A stretch of 64,000 nt of DNA from Rhizobium altiplani (GTDB lineage: Bacteria; Pseudomonadota; Alphaproteobacteria; Rhizobiales; Rhizobiaceae), in the NCBI RefSeq assembly GCF_001542405.1, contig NZ_LNCD01000018.1, positions 1 to 64,000 of the forward strand, read 5' to 3'. How positions within the stretch are numbered: position 1 is the stretch's first letter; each line of letters begins with the position of its first letter. Position numbers and translations under genes: made by a program. Of the stretch, positions 27,354-38,261 are shown one piece after another. Under the pieces are notes generated by a model, which ran no database searches, was not told the DNA's origin, and saw nothing but the letters and a program-made list of their open reading frames with translations.

Positions 27354-29290
27354 CTAACGTGCGGCCCCAATCAGCCTCTCGACAAGTTTTGTTTGCCGAG
27401 CGATAGTCACCGAGCCCGCATAGGAGAGATGGCCACTATCTCGATAGAGGAACTTGCCGTCGATTTCGGTTCTGCAAGTTATCCCATCGCAGAGAAAGTC
27501 GTCGAAAGAAACAATCTCTACGTCGGCCTTCAAGGAAACTTGATTTAGCAGCTCCAGTGTACGGGCGCGGCTCTGACGGTATTCGCTGAGGGATATTTTG
27601 CAGTTGCTGTAAGGTCCGAGAATGGGGCTTCCCCTTGTTTTTCGCTCTAGGCAATCCGCAATGTCAAAGTTACCGACCGGCGGCGGCGCAACCACCACAA
27701 CTCGCTTGCCCAACGAGCGGACAGCGTCGATGAGAGCCTTGATCCCATCCACCGCAATATCCAGGGAGGGTTCGCTCTCCACAAATCCATCTTTGGTCCT
27801 AGCGAGCATTTTAAAATCGGCTGATACGGAGGCGTCAAAAGGGCTTGATATAGCTACAGTGCTAATGTCGTTCCGCTTCCCCAATATGGACAGAACACTG
27901 TCGTTAAAGCGTATGCAGCTCTCACCAAATGCGCGCGAATATGGTGACGGCGATATTTTAGTGATCGCGGCAACACCTATGGCCGGGAGGCATCCACTCA
28001 TCGTTAGCTGAGCCAACCCTGCTTTACCGATCGTTTCTGAAAGACCCGGAACCAACGCCATTGCGAATGAGTCACCCCACACCAACATTTCGGGTTTTTT
28101 TGATGACTGGCAGGGCTCCGGGATGTCCTGAGGCGGCTGTCGCGATATGAAGTCGCACGCGCTACTAAGACCGAAATTGATACGACGCATTTCCCCGAAT
28201 TCTACATTGTTATCGGTTACTGCGATGGCTAGCGATGGCGAGACCGCTAGAATAACTGATGCGGCGGTAAGCCCGGAGACTAGCCTTAGACCAGGCGGGG
28301 TGCCTTGGCGCAGCGGCTCCTCGACAAACCGACAGAGCAGCCAGCTCGCAACGGACGAAACTACAAGCGCTGACCAAATCGCAAGAGTCGGGGGCTCTGC
28401 TAGCCAAAGAGCCTTCACGTATACGAGCAGAGGCCAATGGATCAGATACAGGGAATAGGAGATTCTTCCCACGCCAGCTATAGCTCGAACTGCTCCGTTG
28501 TTCCTTCCGGGAATCACGAGCAGCACCGCAGTCGCCATGCGAACCAAAGCGGCGCCCACTACTGGATGCGCGAGACCCAGAGCGGAAAAAACGAGAACCG
28601 CTAACGCTGAGAGCCGCGTCCAAGACATCGCCGAAGCGATGCGCGGGGTCACTGACAGCAAGGCTGCTAGTGACCCCAACGCGATTTCCCAAAACCTGGA
28701 AGGAAGCAGATAGAAAGCAGCAGAGGGATGCCAAAACGCCAGATAACAGCACAAGGCAAGGTAGCAATAAACAGCAAAATAGCCCCCGGGAACCACCATC
28801 TTCTAGGAGAAAAAGCCAGGAACGCCGAGAGCAGCAAGTAGCCCTGCTCTTCGACGGCCAGCGACCAGAAATGCAAAAGGGGCTTCGTTTCAGCGGATAC
28901 GTCGAAATAGCCGCCCTGAAACCAAAGCACAATATTGCCCGAGAAAGTGAGTGCACCGAGAACTTGGTCGCGAAACTCTCTCAGGCTGCTGTCCGAGAGC
29001 AAAAATGGCGCAGCTATTGTCGTCAGGGCAACTACCACGTAGGCTGCTGGCAACAGCCGTTTCGCACGCTGATAATAAAACTGGGGAAAGCTGAACCTGG
29101 ATTGCTCAAGCTGGTCCGCGACCAAGTTGGTGATGAGAAAGCCAGAGATCACGAAAAAATATCTACGCCGACATATCCGGCGTGGAAAGGGGCGATGCGC
29201 GCATGGTAGAGAACAACGAGCACTACAGCTATTCCCCGCAGCGCTTGAAATATCAGTTTGAAACTTTCGGGGCATTGGCCGGGCCTGACT
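27354..29290 (-). pseudogene. OafA/YrhL-type acyltransferase with SGNH domain, frameshifted
   Basis: Three minus-strand frames in order form one protein. The first has FQALRGIAVVLVVLYHARI (membrane acyltransferase-3 motif with its His) up to about 29155; the second has FFVISGFLITNLV and LHFWSLAVEEQGYLL; the third, from about 28760, has PSAAFYLLPSRFWEIALGSL, ISYSLYLIHWPLLVYVKAL and a C-terminal SGNH domain (MLVWGDSFAMALVPGL ... DSGHLSYAGS). Such enzymes O-acetylate surface polysaccharides. Shifts near 29155 and 28750 break it; sequencing error could explain one but hardly both. Confidence 0.75.
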
Positions 29291-29493
29291 CTATTGCTAC
29301 TGAAGGTTGGTGGATTAGGTTTCGCAAGGTGGCGAGAAAGAACCGCTTCAAGGAAGCGCGTGACCTGCCACCGAACACTAAAGCGTTTTTTCAGAAGAGC
29401 ATCGCGAGGGCACCGTTCGAAAATAATCGGCGAGCGATATGGTCGCGGTGGGAAAACGAGCAGAGCCGACGCCCTCGCCGCAAATAGCCTCAC

Positions 29494-30217
29494 CTTGACT
29501 ATCCATAGACCGCGGACAGTGCTTGGTGGCGAAGCCGCCGAGCTACGGGATGTATAGTACCTCGACTAATCGGTTTTATTGCGCGATCAAGCCGTTCCGC
29601 TTTGTGAGTGGCCTGGGTGAGGGCTCGAAACTCCATCGCCAGCTGATCGGATTCGTGATCGGAGGAGACGCTAAGTAACCGCGGGCGACTCTCTTTAAAA
29701 CTGGAGCACCGCGAAACATGTATGCCCTCCTGTACTATTCGTGAAACCTCGATTGCACGGATCTTTCCCTTCTAACGCAGCACATTTAATCTGTGGAATC
29801 GATTGTTTGGATGGAAACCATTCGAGTAACAAATGCGGGTCTTTCGGAAACCGTCAGCCTGACCGCGCCAATAGGATCGACGTCCGTTAAAGGGGCTCGG
29901 GATGTTACCGACGCCGGTGGTCGGTTGAGGCAAAGGACGGAAGGCGCCAGCTTGTCGGGGGCCGCCCGGGCGCACAGCGAAAAGTAGATCGTTGCCCCAT
30001 ACACCGGCTAAAACCTGCATGGTGACAAGCGAACCCATTGCGGGATCGTTTCCGATCGCTACAAGAACCACGGCTTCAGGTGGAGCTCGCAAGCCTTGCT
30101 AAAACGCGGCGCCGGGGATATCAAGTTGGCGGCCGGCCGCGGTCATCCTGTGCACACCAGGCACATCCTTAACAAGTCGACGGTCAATGTCGGCGACGTC
30201 AGGTTTTGAACTCCTTC
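29494..30217. other. 724-bp stretch without a supported gene
   Basis: No frame over about 110 codons and none with recognisable content. It may be decayed DNA. Confidence 0.45.
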
Positions 30218-30481
30218 ATGAACAGTGTAAAGCCCGTCGATACTCGCGAAATTTCTTTCACCCCCGAAGACCTACGCCTCTGTAATGCAGCGCTTAAGGC
30301 GGTCAGTCGGGCATCCAACGTCGAGAAGGACGCGCTTGCGGTCAGCCGACTTGCATTAGTTATTATTGAGTTGCGGAAACGAGGCGTGCAAGACGTCGAA
30401 CAGCTTACGTCGTTGGCGGGAGAGATCTTCGAGAACCCGGGACTAAACGATGACTCCCCGGCAATTAACGACGTCTCCTAA
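30218..30481 (+). CDS. small hypothetical protein, 87 aa
   Basis: MNSVKPVDTREISFTPEDLR then a predicted all-helical acidic protein with the segment ALAVSRLALVIIELRKRGVQ. Length, helix pattern and codon use look like a real gene, and similar short helical proteins are common on rhizobial replicons, but I cannot name a family. It converges with the GGCT-like gene 72 bp away. A TTG four codons upstream is an alternative start. Confidence 0.55.
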   Translation: MNSVKPVDTREISFTPEDLRLCNAALKAVSRASNVEKDALAVSRLALVIIELRKRGVQDVEQLTSLAGEIFENPGLNDDSPAINDVS

Positions 30482-30553
30482 AACCGTTCGCGGCCGAATG
30501 CAGCGCTCCTCTCCTGGTCATATCCGTAACCTTGGGCTGACTTTGGGGCACTT

Positions 30554-30898
30554 TCAACCAACCGGTCTCCTCGCCAATGCATACACACAAGCCTCGATTT
30601 GTTCACCGTCGACGTCGACTATCGTGGTGACTCTTTGGTATCGCTCTCCCTCCAACGCGTCCAGACGTTCCCAATGCTTCGGGAGGTCTGCAGACTCGAA
30701 TAGCGATACCGGTATCTCATAAGCATGTTCTCCGAGAATCAAGCCCGGAAAGCCGAGGTCGGAACCCAATTCAGCATCAAGGAGGCGGCCCCAAATCTTC
30801 CCAGACGTCCAGCGACCGTCGAGATCCCTAAGCTGATCGCTATGAGGGTTACCGAGCGCCCGAGTTCCGTAAGTTGCTAATCGATTTTTTGCGGCCAT
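30554..30898 (-). CDS. gamma-glutamylcyclotransferase-like (AIG2/YtfP) protein
   Basis: 114 residues from ATG 30898 (MAAKNRLATYGTRALG). YGT (10-12) replaces the usual YGTL, and the general-acid Glu of the fold is Glu83 in LDALEGERYQRV. The family acts on gamma-glutamyl-amines or peptides to give 5-oxoproline, or has unknown roles. The frame extends upstream to 31183 but that part is basic and unlike the family. A complete small domain with no obvious operon partner. Confidence 0.75.
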   Translation of the reverse strand: MAAKNRLATYGTRALGNPHSDQLRDLDGRWTSGKIWGRLLDAELGSDLGFPGLILGEHAYEIPVSLFESADLPKHWERLDALEGERYQRVTTIVDVDGEQIEACVYALARRPVG

Positions 30899-31225
30899 AT
30901 TTGCAGTCCCGAAATGCTTTCGTCTTCCTAATCTGCAATATTTTCTAACTCGAAGCCTGTAGCTGGTTCCTGTGCGTGCTGTTCCTCGAGCGAGCTTGCG
31001 GACCGAGGTGGTTGATGCGGTAGTGCATCCGATGTCTCTTGTTGGTGCCTTGCGCGCAGAGCCGTTATCATAGCCATCCCTCATACTGCAACGACGAGTG
31101 CAGCTAAAATCGTGCCATGCTCCTTCCCAAGTTGGCACGAACGCCGACCGTTCGATATCTTTGTTTTGCTGGGCCGCAGCCACAGAAAGCGGTTCGACGC
31201 GATGCAGCTAGCTTAGACTAACATG

Positions 31226-31797
31226 CACTGGAGCAAAATCGACCGGATGTCCTGAAGCGTCGACGTGCTTGGTTCGATGCTCAACTGGACCTGGATCCGG
31301 AGAAGCTGATCTGCATCGATGAAGCCGGTTTATCCACGAAGATGCACGCCTGCGCGGCCGTGCGCTCAGAGGCAGGCGATGCCGAGCCGGCGTGCCCCAC
31401 GGGTACTGGAACAACGACTTTCACACTGCGCCTCGGCGGAATGACCGCACCGTTTGTCTACGATGGCGCGATGAATGGGAACGTCTTCGTGGCATATGTA
31501 GAGCAGGTGATGTTGCCGACCCTCGGAACTGGCGACGTGGTCGTCATGGATAACCTGCCGGCGCAAGCAGGTGTTCGCGATGCATCGAAGGTGCTGGCGC
31601 CAAGCTCATGTTCCTCCCGCTCTATAGTCCGGACTTCAACCCTATCGAGAGCGCATTCTCCACATTGAAAGCCATGCTGCGAGGCAGGGCGGAGCGAAAG
31701 ATCGATGCCCTGTGGGAGGCAGTCGGCGCTTGATACCCCGATTCACTCCCGCAGAATGCGCCAACTACTTCAGGGCCGCTGGATATGACCCGGATTG
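31226..31797 (+). pseudogene. IS630-family transposase remnant
   Basis: In successive frames the text reads RRAWFDAQLDLDPEKLICID (first Asp region), MTAPFVYDGAMNG, VAYVEQVMLPTLG, GDVVVMDNLPAQAGV (second Asp), LPLYSPDFNPIESAFSTLK (Glu region) and FTPAECANYFRAAGYDPD. This is the C-terminal two thirds of an IS630 DDE transposase with at least two frameshifts and no N-terminal HTH. I could not find its terminal repeats. Confidence 0.85.
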
Positions 31798-31896
31798 AAC
31801 AGGATTTGTTCTAGCAGCCAGCGTTTGACGCCACGTAATTTCATCCACATGTAACATTGGTGTGCCTATAAAAGCCGGTGACATGTGGAGGTTCTA

Positions 31897-32103
31897 ATGA
31901 TCAACGAACTCACGATGGCCGAGGCGCTGGCTGACCCATTGATCCGGCTGGTCTTAGCCGCCGATAAGGTTAGCAGCGACGAATTCGCGGCGGTTCTAGC
32001 GGCTGGCGCACGAAAACAACATGAAGCGGCACTGAGCAACTCCTTCCCGTCGTCGCGCAGTCCGTCGCTTGATCAGCTTAGTAATTCGAGCAGCCCCAAA
32101 TAA
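31897..32103 (+). CDS. small hypothetical protein, 68 aa
   Basis: MINELTMAEALADPLIRLVL then a Ser-rich tail (SFPSSRSPSLDQLSNSSS). GGAGG at 31886-31890 is well placed before ATG 31897, and a TTGACG-N17-TGTAAC promoter-like pair precedes it (about 31824-31852). The ribosome site and acidic helical start favour a real gene. The family is unknown. Confidence 0.5.
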   Translation: MINELTMAEALADPLIRLVLAADKVSSDEFAAVLAAGARKQHEAALSNSFPSSRSPSLDQLSNSSSPK

Positions 32104-32837
32104 AATGAGGTGCGAGGGACGAGGGGCGGTGCGCGGTTAAGTCAATGTCCGCACTAAAGCCATTCGGTACCTTGGCTGTCAGTATGTGGTCAGCAATGGA
32201 GAGAGCGTCCTGTGGTATTGCTCTTTCTGTCGCCTATTTGCGTCCGGCTGCAGATCGGGGTCGGTTAAAGGCGCCGCGGCTTGCAGGCGCGCCGAACGCA
32301 CAGAGGTGATTTTTTTAGGGATCGAAAGAGAATGACTGCTCTGCAAACAAGCATTGTCAGGCAGCGTCCGACCCTCCACCGCAAAAGATGCGGAGAGCCC
32401 TCCAAAAAGGGGTCGACCGCAAGCTCTCCTAGCCTCTAGGCCGACGGCAACGATTACATCGTCGAATCGCATTTGACAGATGGAACCCGATCTTTGCAGT
32501 GCCTGTCGGGAAACCAGACAAGCCCCCAACTCGAAGCCCAATGGAAAGATCTGGCCGCTAAGTGTGCCGACGGCGCCGAAATGTGGCGTAGCGAGCGAGG
32601 CGAACTGAGTGTCATTCACCTGCAGCACCTGGGCAAGATTGCCGCTATTGGCGCTGACAACGGTGAGTATACCCGTCAGGCTATTGCTTCGTCCCCTCAT
32701 TAGGCATCCCTTGTGCCTCGCCACCCAACGCAGCCGCATTGCAGTGCGCGCATCGACATGGCCTCTGTCCGACAATGTTAGAAATCCGGCATAGCCGTTT
32801 CGACCCAAGCACATTGTATTTACAGGACTTTCTCGTC
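32104..32837. other. 734-bp stretch without a supported gene
   Basis: A 229-codon minus-strand frame (32179-32868) crosses the sigma-54 promoter and has no recognisable domain. Shorter plus-strand frames are also anonymous. I treat it as the upstream control region of the M16 peptidase; no TGT-N10-ACA site was found in the last 150 bp. Confidence 0.4.
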
Positions 32838-32853
32838 TGGCACGACTGTTGCT
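32838..32853 (+). promoter_or_regulatory. sigma-54 (-24/-12) promoter of the M16 peptidase unit
   Basis: TGGCAC-N5-TTGCT at 32838-32853 matches the sigma-54 consensus perfectly (GG at 32839-32840, GC at 32851-32852). It faces the 38-aa ORF at 32922 and the peptidase at 33060. In rhizobia such promoters respond to NifA, NtrC, DctD or similar activators, so expression in nodules or under nitrogen limitation is likely. Confidence 0.8.
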
Positions 32854-32921
32854 TGTGTTTATCCACAAACCACGTGAACCGCTTTAAAGCGTATCTTGGC
32901 TGAAATAGAGAGGTGAATTCG

Positions 32922-33038
32922 ATGAATGGCGACGTGTTTTTCAACGCAACTGCGCGGGTGATAAAACGCGCTGTTCGAGCGCTTTTGAAAAGATGCAGCC
33001 TGCGGAATAGTCGGATCAGCGCCGTTCACCCTCTTTAA
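32922..33038 (+). CDS. 38-aa cationic peptide before the M16 peptidase
   Basis: MNGDVFFNATARVIKRAVRA, then a basic Cys-containing tail (LLKRCSLRNSRISAVHPL), net strongly positive. GAGAGG at 32908-32913 is a good ribosome site. It is the first ORF after the sigma-54 promoter and ends 21 bp before the peptidase start. It may be a leader that tunes peptidase translation, or a functional amphipathic peptide. No family is recognised. Confidence 0.45.
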   Translation: MNGDVFFNATARVIKRAVRALLKRCSLRNSRISAVHPL

Positions 33039-33059
33039 TATTCATCTCCAGGATCAAGA

Positions 33060-35903
33060 ATGTCTCGAGAAATAAAATACTCAGCCGCCTGGCGGTTTCT
33101 CGCGCCGATCGCGCTCGCCGCAAGCTTCGCGTCATCGACCTATGCGGATACCCAGTCCACGTCTTGGCCACAAACGCAAAGCGACATTCGAGCCGACTCC
33201 GACGTCCATTTCGGCACGCTCGCCAATGGAATGCGGTTTGCGATCATGCGCAATGCGACGCCGCCCGGTCAGGCAGCGATCCGCTTCCGCATCGGCTCCG
33301 GCTCGCTCGATGAAAGAGACGACCAACAGGGCCTGGCCCATTTTCTAGAGCATATGGCCTTCAAGGGATCGACGCATGTCCCCGAAGGGGAGATGGTCCG
33401 TATCCTGCAGCGCAAGGGCCTAGCCTTTGGGGCGGATACCAACGCCCATACCTCTTATGACGAGACTGTGTACAAGCTCGACCTTCCCGAGGTCGATGCC
33501 GACACGCTTTCCACGGGTCTGATGCTGATGAGGGAGACGGCGAGCGAGTTGACCCTCGACGCCGGCGCTTTCGATCGCGAGCGCGGCGTCATCCTGTCGG
33601 AGGAGCGGCTATGCGACACGCCGCAATATCGCGCATGGCTCGGAATCACGAATTCGTTGCTCGCCGGCCGGCGTGCAACCATGCGCGCGCCGATCGGCAT
33701 AACCGACATCATCAGCAATGCGCCTGTGGACCTCGTCCGCGATTATTACCGTGCCAATTACCGGCCGGAGCGGGCAACGCTGATGGTGGTGGGCGATATC
33801 GATCCCGTCGCCATGGAAATCGAAATCCGGCAGCGCTTCGGCGACTGGAAGGCCGCGGGTCCGACGCCTGCACAACCGGATCCCGGCACATTACAGACGA
33901 AAGGCGAAAGCGCCGACGTCCTCGCTGTTCCTGGCGGCATGACCGAAGTGCAGATCGCCTGGACGCGTCCTCATGATACCGCGCCTGACACATTTGCTAA
34001 GCGCCGCACGAAGCTTATCGAAGATCTCGGCCTGTTGGTGCTCAAACGCCGGGTGAGCACCATTGCCAGCAAGGCGGATGCCCCTTTCATCAGTGCGGTT
34101 GCCGGCTCCCAGGATCTTCTTGATTCCGCGCATATCGTCCTGATCGCGGCGAATTCCGAGCCGGATAAATGGCAGGCGGCGCTCGCAACCATTGACCAGG
34201 AACAGCGGCGTATCCAGCAGTTCGGCGTTGGGCAGGCTGAACTCGATCGTGAAATCCTCGAAAATCGCTCGTTTCTTCAGGCTGCTGCGGCCGGAGCCGC
34301 GACGCGCACGACTACCGACATCGCTTCGATGCTGGCCAAGAGCGTCAATGACAATCAGGTCTTCACGTCGCCCGCCGAAGACCTTTCGCTATTCGAGACG
34401 ATCACGAAGGACGTCACAGCAGCCGAGGTCAATCATGCGCTGCGGCATGCCTTCTCCGGCAACGGTCCCCAGATCGTGCTGCAGACGGCCCAATCACCCC
34501 AGGGCGGAGCGGACGCGGTTCGGCAAGCCTATGATGCGTCAAAGGCTATAACCGTCTCGGCATCAACTGGTGTAGCCGACGTCGCATGGCCTTACACCCA
34601 TTTCGGGCAGCCGGGCGCCGTGGTCGAACGCCGCGCCGTCGACGATCTCGGCGTGACCATGGCGCGCTTTTCCAATGGCGTCCGGCTTACGGTCAAGCCG
34701 ACCAAGCTGCGCGCCAACGAAGTGCTGGTGCGCGAAGATATCGGCCGCGGCCGGCTGGACCTGCCGCAGGACCGTCCCGTCCCGCTATGGGCGTCTCCGG
34801 CTGTCGCGCTCTCAGGCGTCAAGGGCATGGATTACCAGGATATCCAGAAAGCGCTGACGGCCAATATGGTCGGCATCGACTTATCGGTCTGCGACAGTTC
34901 CTTCAGTTTCGACGGCCGCACCCGGACTGAAGATCTAGCGACGCAATTGCAGCTGATGACAGCATATACCGCCGATCCCGCCTACCGCCCGGAAGCATTC
35001 AAGCGGGTGCAGCAGGCCTATTTGAGCGACCTCGATCAGTATCAGGCGACCCCCAACGGCGTTGTCAGCCGTAACCTCAGAGGTCTCGTCCACTCCGGCG
35101 ATCCGCGCTGGACCTTTCCTGATCGCGCCCAGTTGTCCGCCGCCAAGCCGGGCGATTTTGAGGCTCTGTTCCGGCCCATGGTTTCCAACGGCGCGATCGA
35201 CATCACCATCGTCGGCGACGTCACGGTAGATGATGCAATCCGGATGATAGCTGGAACGTTTGGCGCTTTGCCGCCACGGACGGAGGTGGCGCCGAGCAAG
35301 GATTGGGGTGACGTGCGCTTTCCGGCGGCGAACAAGACGCCCGTTTTGCTGACCCATAGCGGCCGGGCGGATAACGCAGCCGCCGGCTTCGGAGCTCCGA
35401 TCGGCGATTTGCTCTCCGATCTGCCGCGGTCTTTCACCGCCAATATCGCCACCCAAATCTTCCAGAACCGGCTGATCGACCAGTTTCGTATTGCGGAAGG
35501 CGCAAGCTACTCGGTGGACGGCGACGTCGACCTGTCGAGGGAAATTCCCGGCTATGGCTACGCTTATTTCCACGCCGAGACGAATCCGGTAAAGATCGCT
35601 CGCTTCTACGCACTTGTCGACCAGATCGCCAATGACCTGCGGTCTCGTGATGTCTCTCCGGACGAGTTCGCCCGCGCCCGGGGACCGATCATCGAGACGC
35701 TGAAGCATCAGCGGCAGAGCAACGAATACTGGATCGAACATCTGCGCGGCGCTCAGACGGATCCGCGACGTTTGGACTGGATACGCGACAATCTTAGCGG
35801 CTACGACAAGGTCACCCCCGGCGATATCCGCGCTTTTGCCAATACCTATCTCAGCCCGGAAAACTTCTGGAAATTCGAGGTCTTGCCGGCGACGGTAAGA
35901 TAG
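33060..35903 (+). CDS. secreted two-domain M16 zinc metallopeptidase (host-range peptidase-like)
   Basis: 947 residues with a signal peptide (about 1-29, ending ASSTYA-D). The HFLEH motif gives zinc ligands His94 and His98 with catalytic Glu97; Glu174 in DRERGVILSEE is the third ligand. A second, inactive-type M16 domain fills the C-terminal half. It has the pitrilysin/PqqL-like layout and the same family as HrrP, the plasmid-borne rhizobial M16 peptidase known to degrade host nodule peptides and restrict host range. The sigma-54 promoter upstream fits a nodule role. Orthology to HrrP is inference; the family motif alone is certain. Confidence 0.88.
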   Translation: MSREIKYSAAWRFLAPIALAASFASSTYADTQSTSWPQTQSDIRADSDVHFGTLANGMRFAIMRNATPPGQAAIRFRIGSGSLDERDDQQGLAHFLEHMAFKGSTHVPEGEMVRILQRKGLAFGADTNAHTSYDETVYKLDLPEVDADTLSTGLMLMRETASELTLDAGAFDRERGVILSEERLCDTPQYRAWLGITNSLLAGRRATMRAPIGITDIISNAPVDLVRDYYRANYRPERATLMVVGDIDPVAMEIEIRQRFGDWKAAGPTPAQPDPGTLQTKGESADVLAVPGGMTEVQIAWTRPHDTAPDTFAKRRTKLIEDLGLLVLKRRVSTIASKADAPFISAVAGSQDLLDSAHIVLIAANSEPDKWQAALATIDQEQRRIQQFGVGQAELDREILENRSFLQAAAAGAATRTTTDIASMLAKSVNDNQVFTSPAEDLSLFETITKDVTAAEVNHALRHAFSGNGPQIVLQTAQSPQGGADAVRQAYDASKAITVSASTGVADVAWPYTHFGQPGAVVERRAVDDLGVTMARFSNGVRLTVKPTKLRANEVLVREDIGRGRLDLPQDRPVPLWASPAVALSGVKGMDYQDIQKALTANMVGIDLSVCDSSFSFDGRTRTEDLATQLQLMTAYTADPAYRPEAFKRVQQAYLSDLDQYQATPNGVVSRNLRGLVHSGDPRWTFPDRAQLSAAKPGDFEALFRPMVSNGAIDITIVGDVTVDDAIRMIAGTFGALPPRTEVAPSKDWGDVRFPAANKTPVLLTHSGRADNAAAGFGAPIGDLLSDLPRSFTANIATQIFQNRLIDQFRIAEGASYSVDGDVDLSREIPGYGYAYFHAETNPVKIARFYALVDQIANDLRSRDVSPDEFARARGPIIETLKHQRQSNEYWIEHLRGAQTDPRRLDWIRDNLSGYDKVTPGDIRAFANTYLSPENFWKFEVLPATVR

Positions 35904-36281
35904 CGGCTAGGGGCCATGTCGCCATTGGAAGCGATTCGCCGGAAAAGCCAGGTGCGTGCCGAGGCCGCACGCCTGGAGATCGAGATGGGTGCAGAGCCGC
36001 TGAGCCAGGCCCGGCCTGCGAATCCGCTGCCAGACCATCAGCCCGCCCGCTCTCGGCCATCAGAAATACAGCCGGGACAAAGCTGAGCAGGCGTAGACTA
36101 TGCCGACCAGCTGCGTTAACAATCCTGCCGCAGGGCGAGCCCGTCATGCCGCCGATGCCCGAGGAAGAGCAGAGAGGATGTCACGTTCAATTTCAAGCTC
36201 ATTGAAAATGGTTTGGCGCTTTTGGCATAAGGAACGTTCGCTATTCCGATTTCCCAAATGTGCTTAAGTCCAAGACTTAAT
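35904..36281. other. 378-bp intergenic stretch between convergent genes
   Basis: No frame with recognisable content. I did not find a convincing intrinsic terminator for either convergent gene. Confidence 0.45.
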
Positions 36282-38258
36282 TCAAAGCTTCTCAAAGGCG
36301 ATGACAAGGACGTCACGATAGGCGAACGGCAGCTTCGGATTTTCGGTCGCGATCGATGATACATCGTGAAACATCTTGCGGTCGTTGCAGATCACAAAAT
36401 CATTTGGCAGGTTCATTTCGACATCGCCGAGGAACCGCTTTGAGGCATCAGTAATCGTGCTCATACCGCCGGTCACGTTAACCCGCGCGATCATGTAAGA
36501 GACAATGAAATCCACTCCGTCCTGGTGAAGGCCTTCGGGTGCTGGTTTACCGTTTACGCCGTCGCGTGCAACAATCCGGTAGGGATGAAGCTTAATATTC
36601 CAACGATCATGTCCTGCGGTTTCACATAAAATTCTGCAGAAACCTGTCAGAATCTTGTTTAATACCGGATGATCTATAAAGGATTGTTCAAAGGGCTCGA
36701 AGTAGCGCTTGAAGCCGCCATTCAAGTGGTTGATGGCTTTGGATTGCTCGTAAGGGGCATGCGGCAGGAGCCGAAAAATTCCCTCCGCTGCATCATATTC
36801 AAACGCACCATAGCGCCGGTAGCGATAGGTCCCGCCGTCACGCATGTATTCATCGAGAAGCAGTCGATTCCAATGGTCAGCAAAGTTGTTCCAGCCAGCA
36901 TCAATTTCGATGCCGAAGCCGGCTTCAGTGCGCTCACCTCTCGAAAACCACCATCCATTTGTCGCCAGATGATCAGTGCATTCGTGACTGAGGCTGCCTA
37001 GCGCCTGGTTTGCGACCTTTTCATGGGTGCCTCCCGTCTTGGTAATGGCGAGGGGGAGTTTAGAGGTCGGTTGGCGGCTCGCGGCTTGGTGTTCCCAAAG
37101 GTGGCGGTCCGTAATGTATTTCGGCGTGCTGGCTATGATGGACCGAGGTAAAAACCGCGTGTTGTCGACTATGTAGCTGACGCTCCCGCTGACGCCCTCG
37201 AGTGCAGACGCTATGGCCCGTTCGCACATCTTGTGAATAGTACTGCCCCATGCACCTGAAACCGCCTCCTGGGACCAGGCTTGCTCAAGCCCTTGCTTCA
37301 ACACGATTGATTTGACGCCAAGGGAAGCGGTTTCGAGGTGCCGCAGCGCGTCCATGATGATGGCCGCCGCGGGGGCCTCGCGGACCTCGAGAACCTTTTC
37401 ACCGGTTGAGATGTGTTCGAGCCCGACAAAGCGGCCGTGTCCGAATTTACCAACTGTTTTATTCAGGAGCGGGATTGCGTCGATCAGTGCAACATCACGG
37501 TCATCAATTGACACGAGATTTCCGTCGACAAATCCGAGTTTGATTTCTATCGGCTGCTCTGTGGCAATGTTACGCGTCCATTCAAATGCCTCTTCCGGGA
37601 TAGAAAAGTTCTCGGGATTGTCCAAAGGTCCAGACTCGAATTCCCGGCACCAGAGGTTTTCGTCCCCGCTCCACGTGCGGTTCGTCACAAAAGTCAATCC
37701 GAACTTGGAGAGGGCGGCGGCCTTCTGCTGCCGGGAAACCACCGAGCATTCATACGGACTGCCGAAGTTACCGGAAAATCCCGAGCGCTTGATGCTATTG
37801 TTAAGGCGCGGAAGGCTATTCTGCGAAAGATTTGCTGTATGAAGAAGCAGCCGTGAGCCGATTGACGTTGCATAACCAACAATCAACGAGGCGATTACGG
37901 GACGGCTCAAGGAACTGCTTAACGGATAGTTGGCAAGGTACTTGGCGTGGGCCCGAATGGCGGGTTTCACGCCTTGTTCGACAAAAGCTTCCCGCCCTTC
38001 GAGACAGACAAAGCGCGCGCCGAACCTTGCTGCCGTCTGTTCCAGCAAAGGCTTGTCGATGAACGTTCCGACATCCGCTGCGACAGCTTCAATATTCGCA
38101 AAGCCAAGGGTTTGCAGTTTGTAGAGAAGGTAGGTGCTGTCGAGGCCGCCACTGAACATGGTTGCAACCGGTGCGTTTCGGTCCGGAAAAGCCTCCAGAT
38201 CTTCGTAACTCAAAATGCCGCCGATAGATGGTTTGATCGAAGTTGAGACGAGGTTCAT
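36282..38258 (-). CDS. argininosuccinate synthase-like / 2OG-Fe(II) dioxygenase fusion
   Basis: 658 residues in one frame. Residues 1 to about 410 resemble argininosuccinate synthase: the ATP pyrophosphatase loop SGGLDS (36-41) and [14 protein letters not shown] correspond to family motifs. Residues about 425-658 are a 2OG-Fe dioxygenase of the PF10014 type (free amino acid hydroxylases): His578 and Asp580 in GLHQDGVDF, His631 in KMFHDVSS, Arg648 for 2-oxoglutarate. One protein would thus ligate an amino acid to a carbonyl/ureido substrate with ATP and also hydroxylate it. It starts 3 bp after the EamA exporter stop. No known pathway is recognised. Confidence 0.8.
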   Translation of the reverse strand: MNLVSTSIKPSIGGILSYEDLEAFPDRNAPVATMFSGGLDSTYLLYKLQTLGFANIEAVAADVGTFIDKPLLEQTAARFGARFVCLEGREAFVEQGVKPAIRAHAKYLANYPLSSSLSRPVIASLIVGYATSIGSRLLLHTANLSQNSLPRLNNSIKRSGFSGNFGSPYECSVVSRQQKAAALSKFGLTFVTNRTWSGDENLWCREFESGPLDNPENFSIPEEAFEWTRNIATEQPIEIKLGFVDGNLVSIDDRDVALIDAIPLLNKTVGKFGHGRFVGLEHISTGEKVLEVREAPAAAIIMDALRHLETASLGVKSIVLKQGLEQAWSQEAVSGAWGSTIHKMCERAIASALEGVSGSVSYIVDNTRFLPRSIIASTPKYITDRHLWEHQAASRQPTSKLPLAITKTGGTHEKVANQALGSLSHECTDHLATNGWWFSRGERTEAGFGIEIDAGWNNFADHWNRLLLDEYMRDGGTYRYRRYGAFEYDAAEGIFRLLPHAPYEQSKAINHLNGGFKRYFEPFEQSFIDHPVLNKILTGFCRILCETAGHDRWNIKLHPYRIVARDGVNGKPAPEGLHQDGVDFIVSYMIARVNVTGGMSTITDASKRFLGDVEMNLPNDFVICNDRKMFHDVSSIATENPKLPFAYRDVLVIAFEKL

Positions 38259-38261
38259 TTG

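Noticed and set aside
30930..31183. N-terminal extension of the GGCT-like protein
   Set aside because: It is basic, unlike the family, and the ATG at 30898 gives a complete domain.
32179..32868. 229-codon minus-strand frame upstream of the M16 peptidase
   Set aside because: It crosses a perfect sigma-54 promoter of the other strand, has no recognisable domain and no good ribosome site; most likely chance.
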